Shown: in pieces, positions 6,994 through 7,595 of the stretch
How positions within the stretch are numbered: position 1 is the stretch's first letter
Layout: every line of letters starts with the position of its first letter
Notes under the pieces: generated by a model
Database searches by the model: none
Told to the model about the DNA's origin: nothing
The model's input: only the letters and a program-made list of their open reading frames with translations
Assembly: GCA_021814355.1 (NCBI GenBank)
Contig: JAKAIJ010000121.1
Coordinates: 1 to 7,595, forward strand
Origin: Acidobacteriota bacterium
GTDB taxonomy: Bacteria > Acidobacteriota > UBA4820 > DSQY01
Reading direction: 5' to 3'
Length of the DNA: 7,595 nucleotides
Program-made: the position numbers and the translations under genes

Positions 6994-7020
6994 GCATACG
7001 ATAGTTGACAAAAGTTGACA
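6987..7020. promoter_or_regulatory. Possible operator: TTGTCAA/TTGACAA dyad plus direct repeat
   Basis: TTGTCAA at 6987-6993 and its exact reverse complement TTGACAA at 7005-7011 frame an 11-bp spacer; the left arm contains the -35 element. A further copy, GTTGACA at 7014-7020, repeats GTTGACA at 7004-7010 with a period of 10 bp, one helical turn. Three half-sites over and just upstream of a -35 could bind a dimeric regulator, either a repressor on the -35 or an activator upstream. No regulator gene is present in the window. Confidence 0.4.
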
Positions 7021-7053
7021 GACGCCAAGGGCGCCGAGAGGGAAAAGAGCCAG
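7021..7053. repeat. Degenerate fragment of the array unit
   Basis: GACGCCAAGGGCGCCGAGA resembles the first arm of the 135-bp unit that starts at 7054, but the rest of the unit is missing. It is probably a decayed or truncated unit at the gene-proximal end of the array and abuts the operator-like repeats that end at 7020. Confidence 0.5.
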
Positions 7054-7595
7054 CTCACGCCAAGGCGCAAAGGGCGCCAAGAAAGACGCCTCTTTCAGAA
7101 GGCAGGAGCTTGGTTCTCCCTTTGCGTTCTTTGCGTCTTTGCGCGACCGGTTCTCTCTCTTTGTTTCTAGAAGATGCAAAAAGCAGTCTCGCGCCAAGGC
7201 GCCAAGGACGCCAAGAAAGGCGCCGCTTTCAGAAGGCAGGAGCTTGATTCTCCCTTTGCGGTCTTTGCGTCTTTGCGCGACCGGTTCTCTACTCTTTGTT
7301 TCTAGAAGATGCAAAAAGCAATCTCGCGCCAAGGCGCCAAGGGCGCCAAGAAAGACGCCGCTTTCAGAAGGCAGGAGCTTGGTTCTCCCTTTGCGTTCTT
7401 TGCGTCTTTGCGCGGCACGTCTTCATCTCTCCGCTTCTAGAAGATGCAAGAAGCAGTCTCACGCCAAGGCGCCAAGGACGCCAAGAAAAGCGCCGCTTTC
7501 AGAAGGCAGGAGCTTGGTTCTCCCTTTGCGTTCTTTGCGTCTTTGCGCGGCACGTCTTCATCTCTCCGCTTCTAGAAGATGCAAGAAGCAGTCTC
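7054..7595. repeat. Tandem array of four 135-bp units, continuing past the window
   Basis: Units begin with CTC(A/G)CGCCAAGG at 7054, 7188, 7323 and 7458; a fifth begins at 7593 at the edge. Lengths are 134, 135, 135 and 135 bp. Each unit holds a CGCCAAGG-type arm, a loop with CTTTCAGAAGGCAGGAGCTT, the opposing CTTTGCGTTCTTTGCGTCTTTGCG arm in reverse orientation, and a tail with a TTCTAGAA palindrome and GATGCAA(A/G)AAGCA. Units 1-2 share the tail CGACCGGTTCTC...TTTGTTTCTAG; units 3-4 share GGCACGTCTTCATCTCTCCGCTTCTAG. No convincing gene lies here. Short CGCAAAG/CGCCAAG intergenic repeats are widespread in environmental bacteria, which fits a non-coding repeat family. Confidence 0.9.
7462..7549. 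repeat. Long imperfect inverted repeat inside a unit (best seen in unit 4)
   Basis: The arm at 7462-7485 pairs with the arm ending at 7549. Over 24 positions 19 are complementary, two more would be G-U in a transcript of the plus strand, and three are C-T mismatches. The loop carries the conserved CTTTCAGAAGG...AGCTT segment. Each arm is itself three short repeats (CGCCAAGG or CGCAAAG type). Every unit of the array carries the same arrangement, so a transcript or single strand would form a row of hairpins. Confidence 0.75.

Noticed and set aside
931..7008. Plus-strand open frame of 2025 codons opposite the rhs gene
   Set aside because: It mirrors the rhs codons exactly, starts with TTG without an RBS, and its Arg/Val/Gly-rich translation has no domain. 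It stays open only because the shell lacks TTA, CTA and TCA codons.
7005..7040. Divergent plus-strand promoter using TTGACA at 7005 or 7015
   Set aside because: At 17-bp spacing the sequence is GC-rich (GGGCGC, GAGGG) with no -10-like hexamer, and no gene follows on that strand.
7005..7247. Plus-strand open frame of 80 codons in the array
   Set aside because: It is a repeat-derived RQGRQER-type translation with no RBS and no domain.
6910..7332. Minus-strand open frame of 140 codons upstream of rhs
   Set aside because: It is translated mostly from the 135-bp repeats (135 is a multiple of three, so frames stay open), runs through the promoter and gives the RKDAKNAKGE type of product typical of miscalled repeat ORFs.
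7054..7595. CRISPR array
   Set aside because: Units are 135 bp and nearly identical throughout; there are no unique spacers and no cas gene.
7054..7595. Integron attC cassette array
   Set aside because: No GTTRRRY/RYYYAAC core sites frame the units, there are no cassette genes, and the units are homogeneous.

Overview
The window holds one very large gene, its exported small neighbour and a tandem-repeat array, all consistent with a single leftward transcription unit. Reading down the minus strand: a 135-bp tandem-repeat array (7054-7595, running off the right edge); a short promoter/leader region (about 6901-7020) with a good sigma-70-like promoter; a 2135-residue secreted Rhs/YD-repeat protein (6900 to 493); and, 35 bp further on, a small exported HEAT-repeat-like protein (457 to 1) whose end lies beyond the left edge.

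The Rhs protein is built like a polymorphic toxin. It has a Sec signal peptide, an N-terminal Rhs entry region, a long beta-cage of YD repeats, the classical RHS-associated core ending in a PxxxxDPTG boundary, and a 244-residue C-terminal tip. An insertion of about 220 residues, Fn3-like and then Ala/Thr/Gly-rich, interrupts the last part of the shell. The tip and the downstream gene are much lower in GC than the cage (about 42-53% against about 73% in blocks counted by hand). The tip also uses TTA and CTA leucine codons, which the rest of the gene never uses. This is the expected signature of an exchangeable toxin-tip/immunity cassette grafted onto a resident shell. The tip has no catalytic motif I can name. 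The HEAT-like gene is the natural candidate for its immunity protein, but that is inference from position.

No T6SS, PAAR, VgrG, transposase, tRNA or rRNA gene is visible. High GC, the Sec-type Rhs protein, the style of the core (PNPQGWNLYTYV...NPVNFNDPTG) and the intergenic CGCCAAGG / CGCAAAG repeats together suggest a Gram-negative environmental bacterium, perhaps Acidobacteriota or a similar soil or sediment lineage. The taxonomic guess is weak.

The likely working model is constitutive or locally repressed transcription from the promoter near 6965-6993, with a TTGTCAA dyad over the -35. It would make an exported cell-surface or extracellular Rhs protein together with a co-translated exported partner.
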